A stretch of 64,000 nucleotides of DNA from Gammaproteobacteria bacterium HGW-Gammaproteobacteria-4 (GTDB lineage Bacteria; Pseudomonadota; Gammaproteobacteria; Xanthomonadales; Xanthomonadaceae), in the NCBI GenBank assembly GCA_002839995.1, contig PGZC01000002.1, positions 1 to 64,000 on the forward strand. Direction: 5' to 3'. This document shows, piece by piece, positions 61,528 to 64,000 of this stretch (its first letter is position 1; each line of letters opens with the position of its first letter). The notes beneath the pieces are model-generated. The model was given only the letters and a program-made list of their open reading frames with translations. It searched no databases and was not told the origin of the DNA. Made by a program: the position numbers and the translations under genes.

Positions 61528-61539
61528 CAGGCATCCCTC

Positions 61540-61890
61540 TTATTGTCGTTGCAGCGACCCGAGCATCGATCTCACTTCGTCATCGGACAGGTCTTCAAAT
61601 CTCCGCGCGAAGGCGACAACGAGCTCCCGCGCCGAATCCGACATCCCGTCAATTTTCAAGGTAACCTCCTTTATTTGTTGTGCTGCTGCTTGTTCGAGAG
61701 CAAGCTCATCATGTGGCGCAAGTTTCAATGTCGAAGAAATTTTTGCAATGAAGTCCTTTGGTACGGGTTTTCCTCGTTCGAGGGCTGAAATAAACGCTGC
61801 ACTTACTCCCGTCAGTTCGCCTAGTTGCCCAAGTGTCACGCTGTGGTCAATGCGAATTTTTCTCAGGGTCTTTCCAAAGCTGGTTAGCAT
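61540..61890 (-). CDS. XRE-family repressor paired with ImmA
   Basis: This 116-residue protein has an N-terminal helix-turn-helix (SFGKTLRKIRIDHSVTLGQL, then ELTGVSAAFISALERGKPVP) and a helical tail ending DDEVRSMLGSLQ. The ATG at 61890 follows GAGGGGG. It should be the DNA-binding partner of the metallopeptidase encoded directly downstream. AT-rich like its partner. Confidence 0.85.
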   Translation of the reverse strand: MLTSFGKTLRKIRIDHSVTLGQLGELTGVSAAFISALERGKPVPKDFIAKISSTLKLAPHDELALEQAAAQQIKEVTLKIDGMSDSARELVVAFARRFEDLSDDEVRSMLGSLQRQ

Positions 61891-62337
61891 AGAAACCCCC
61901 TCATCGTCGTCATGGTTGTTTTCACCTGTTTGGTTGTCACAGAGCGCCCACAGAGCCACCGGGCGTCATCTGTTCTCGTCATCCTCGTATCATGCTTGTG
62001 TACTTTCGGGTTGCCGTAATCAACCGGCGAGTTGAATCATTACACAGCGCCAAGCTTTCTGCAACCGAGCGTCTCCGCTAATTTATGGCTTGTTCATCTT
62101 TCCCGCGGCTCGGACTGGATCGAAAACCAATATCTGGCTACGCCTTGCGAGCAGCCGCTTCGTGATGTCGCGCGTCGGGGCGCTACGCCCAACTCGCCAG
62201 ACGGAATTCGGGGCACCAGCGACAGCGTGATGCACAGATGCGCCGGGATTTGCAGATAAATGAGCGTGGCCTTTTGACAAAGCCAGGCACGAAGGCTTCT
62301 GCCGCCACATCCCTCGCCTTGCCTCGACCGCGTTCGC
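61891..62337. other. Gene-free stretch inside the island
   Basis: No convincing coding frame or RNA was seen. The short phrase CTACGCCCAACTCGCC occurs at about 62183 and again at about 63214, which suggests shared or duplicated flank sequence. Confidence 0.35.
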
Positions 62338-62709
62338 TCACGCGGCCTGGTGTTGCAGCGGCACACGCAGGTCGAGTTCGTCCCACGGCACCGACACGCG
62401 GCCGTCGGCGTCGCGCGCGACGGCCATCCACGCGCTCAGGGCAGCGATGTCGCCGTGAACGTTCTTGTAGTCGCGACCCAGGGCACGCGCGAGTTCCGCC
62501 ACAGCCATGGGGCCGCGCTCACTCAGGCATTTCAACAGTTCCCAGCGTCGGGGCGTGAACGTCGACAGCAGTTGGGGGAGATCGGCAAAGCCGATACCAA
62601 AATACGCGTCGGGGGTCTGTCCGCGCTCCAGCGCCTCCATGCTGTGGCGGGCGCGCGCCAAGCTGGCCTCGACGGGCTCACCGACTTTGATGTGCAAGAC
62701 ATGTGTCAT
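62338..62709 (-). CDS. TumA-like antitoxin, winged-helix regulator (HVO_A0114 type)
   Basis: This is a 123-residue protein. The region YFGIGFADLPQLLSTFTPRR and the winged helix WELLKCLSERGPMAVAELAR with LGRDYKNVHGDIAAL match regulators of the HVO_A0114 group that pair with DUF6516 toxins. Its ATG overlaps the toxin stop (ATGA), so the toxin is encoded first. It should bind the toxin and repress the operon. Confidence 0.8.
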   Translation of the reverse strand: MTHVLHIKVGEPVEASLARARHSMEALERGQTPDAYFGIGFADLPQLLSTFTPRRWELLKCLSERGPMAVAELARALGRDYKNVHGDIAALSAWMAVARDADGRVSVPWDELDLRVPLQHQAA

Positions 62710-62984
62710 CGCTTTGCCCTCTTCACGTCTTCCCAGAAATCGGCGAGCAGGGTGGCGGCATCGGTGAATTCGTACGGGCGCTCGACCCCGTCGATGTGTT
62801 TGTGATCGCCCTTGCCACGCTCGTTGTCGTATCCCACCACGCGCAAACCGTCCACGACATAGACCAGTCGGTACTTGAAACGATGTTCGGCCGGGGGCAC
62901 CGGTGATGCAACCTGCCACACCACGATCTCGACGATCCCCGACCCAAACGTTTGCTTTTCGTGCAGGATGGGGTGCGCCCTCAT
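62706..62984 (-). CDS. TumE-like toxin (DUF6516)
   Basis: This 92-residue protein fits DUF6516: an N-terminal strand pair (SGIVEIVVWQVASPVP), HRFKYRLVYVVDG, the signature GYDNERGKGDHKHIDG and PYEFTDAATLLADFWEDVKR. Toxins of this type partner HVO_A0114-like antitoxins. The start at 62984 was chosen by family length. It is located upstream of its antitoxin, overlapping by four bases. Confidence 0.85.
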   Translation of the reverse strand: MRAHPILHEKQTFGSGIVEIVVWQVASPVPPAEHRFKYRLVYVVDGLRVVGYDNERGKGDHKHIDGVERPYEFTDAATLLADFWEDVKRAKR

Positions 62985-63216
62985 ATGGCGCATGGCACCA
63001 TAACGCACAAATGGCGTCAAGCGCCATATCGCAGCACGTTATCTGGCGTGTCGGCTGTACCAGCGCGGCAGCCAGGACACACACGTTACGGCCCAAAGAT
63101 TGGGCGTTCTCGGTTCCGTCACGATCTCCGCCCGAGCACACAGCAGTGACTATCTGAGAGCCATGCGTGCGACCCCCGCGACCGAGGAGCCGACAAATTC
63201 ACCGCGCATCACGACA

Positions 63217-63711
63217 CTACGCCCAACTCGCCTGATCCTTTGGTAATCGATGGTCAGCATCGAAGACCCGATTCGACTGATCAGGCGGCAGCAGGTCAGG
63301 ATAAATCACGAGGTTGGAGCCACAGGGATTGGCACCACTGGGGAATACGATCCCCGCATGACCCGCCGCGCGCACGATGTCGCCAAGCACCCAGCTTGGC
63401 GATCCACATGCAGGTCGAAGGCGAGTTGGCGCCAGTCGGACGACCCGTCGTGCCACAGGTCATCCCATGGCGCACCGTGGTGCAACTCCCGTAGATCGAC
63501 AATGCCTTTCACGGATGCTGTGTAGGCGCACAAGGTGCATGGCGGCAGCAGCGGCAAGCGAGGTCTGCTGGTACTCGCGCAGTGCGGTGACATCTTCCAG
63601 CGCAAGATAGAGCGCTTCAACGCCCTTCCGATTGAATCGACCACCCGCCTTGGCAGCGCCGGCACCACTGGTCGGAGAAACCGCCCAACGTGGCACGTGT
63701 GCGCGGTACAA
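63217..63711 (-). pseudogene. RES-domain toxin, frameshifted
   Basis: Three successive frames are needed. YRAHVPRWAVSPTSGAGAAK, GGRFNRKGVEALYLALED and TALREYQQ form the N-terminal part. LPPCTLCAYTASVKGIVDLR with DLWHDGSSDWRQLAFDLHVD continues in a second frame. AGHAGIVFPSGANPCGSNLV with IYPDLLPPDQSNRVFDADHR closes in a third. RES toxins degrade NAD+. No intact antitoxin lies beside it. The gene is inactive as given, and its first part repeats the remnant at 58255-58449. Confidence 0.7.
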
Positions 63712-63784
63712 AACGGCTGGGCCCCAGGTCGATCAGGACCAACCCACATACCCCGACTGGTTGGCAAGCGCCTTGTCGAGGCGA

Positions 63785-64000
63785 TCACAAGCCCGGCATC
63801 ATGCCGCGCAGCACGGCGACGTGGTAGGCGAGTAGTTGCAGCGGGATCGTGAACAACACCGGGGCGGAGATTTCGCCGCATTTGGGCAGGGTGAGCACGC
63901 TTTCGCCGTGCAGGCCGTGTTTGATGCCTTGTTCGACGAACAGGTACAAGCGGCCGCCGCGGGCACGGACTTCTTCCATGTTGGAGCTGAGTTTGTCGAT
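63785..64000 (-). pseudogene. glmS: Glucosamine-fructose-6-phosphate aminotransferase, 3' end lacking the C-tail
   Basis: The gene enters from the right edge. The last 70 codons match the sugar-isomerase domain of GlmS: KLSSNMEEVRARGGRLYLFV and SAPVLFTIPLQLLAYHVAVL. Normal proteins end with RGTDVDQPRNLAKSVTVE, which closes the active site and holds a catalytic Lys. Here the frame gives RGMMPGL and stops. Homology is lost from about 63798 leftward. Only part of the gene is visible, so I cannot tell if another copy exists. Confidence 0.7.

Noticed and set aside
63500-63800. Tn7-like insertion at glmS
   Set aside because: No Tn7 end sequence or tns gene is visible in the window. Only the location next to glmS suggests it.
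1-64000. tRNA, rRNA and CRISPR arrays
   Set aside because: No cloverleaf with CCA-type end, no rRNA-like sequence and no regularly spaced short direct repeats were found by reading.

Overview
The window is GC-rich, densely coding gammaproteobacterial chromosome. A type II secretion operon in the order F-G-H-I-J-K-L-M-N-D, as in the xps operon of Xanthomonas, with an XpsN-type protein and a lipoprotein secretin, points to the Lysobacterales (Xanthomonadaceae or Rhodanobacteraceae). Dispersed hairpin repeats with cores such as TAGGAGCCCACCCTGTGGGC fit that lineage. A quinol nitric oxide reductase, an FNR regulator, HemN, an NsrR-like regulator, a cbb3-like oxidase and a 2-oxoacid oxidoreductase suggest a facultative organism able to live with little oxygen and to handle nitric oxide. 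No rRNA, tRNA or CRISPR array was seen.

Layout: 0.3-1.4 kb is an IS1595-type insertion sequence. 1.4-3.6 kb is an XRE-ImmA/PIN module with divergent small genes and a VapC remnant. 3.7-4.7 kb is an exported endonuclease/phosphatase-fold protein. 4.9-9.4 kb is a 2-oxoacid oxidoreductase operon behind a perfect FNR box, with an alpha subunit broken by two frameshifts. 9.6-12.8 kb holds an alcohol dehydrogenase, an ECF sigma/anti-sigma pair and a DUF4097 protein. 13.3-13.9 kb is a PIN toxin-antitoxin pair placed directly before the secretion operon (14.1-23.0 kb), which lacks gspE here. 23.1-27.8 kb is a polysaccharide ABC exporter with glycosyltransferases and a methyltransferase. 28.1-34.0 kb carries TfoX-C, fRMsr, BioD and an RND efflux pair. 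34.3-45.7 kb is a low-oxygen/nitric-oxide block: qNOR, FNR, HemN (second perfect FNR box), phosphoglycerate kinase, DUF6522, DUF2249, an NsrR-like regulator and a compact cbb3-like oxidase operon.

45.9-56.7 kb contains small membrane and stress proteins, an acyl-CoA dehydrogenase, tandem LysR genes, glutathione transferases and a PNPOx-FAD-[2Fe-2S] reductase. From 56.9 kb to the right edge lies a toxin-antitoxin-rich, partly decayed island (MazEF, two RES remnants, a second XRE-ImmA pair, TumE/TumA and a 46-residue phage-like protein). It abuts a glmS gene whose last codons are missing.

Regulation ties several parts together. FNR is encoded here with the family recognition residues, and both perfect TTGAT-N4-ATCAA sites lie before oxygen-sensitive functions (2-oxoacid oxidoreductase and HemN). 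The most unusual locus is the oxidase operon at 41.6-45.7 kb: its catalytic subunit carries an N-terminal CcoS-like segment, no CcoP or CcoQ gene follows, and a divergent NsrR-type regulator sits next to it.
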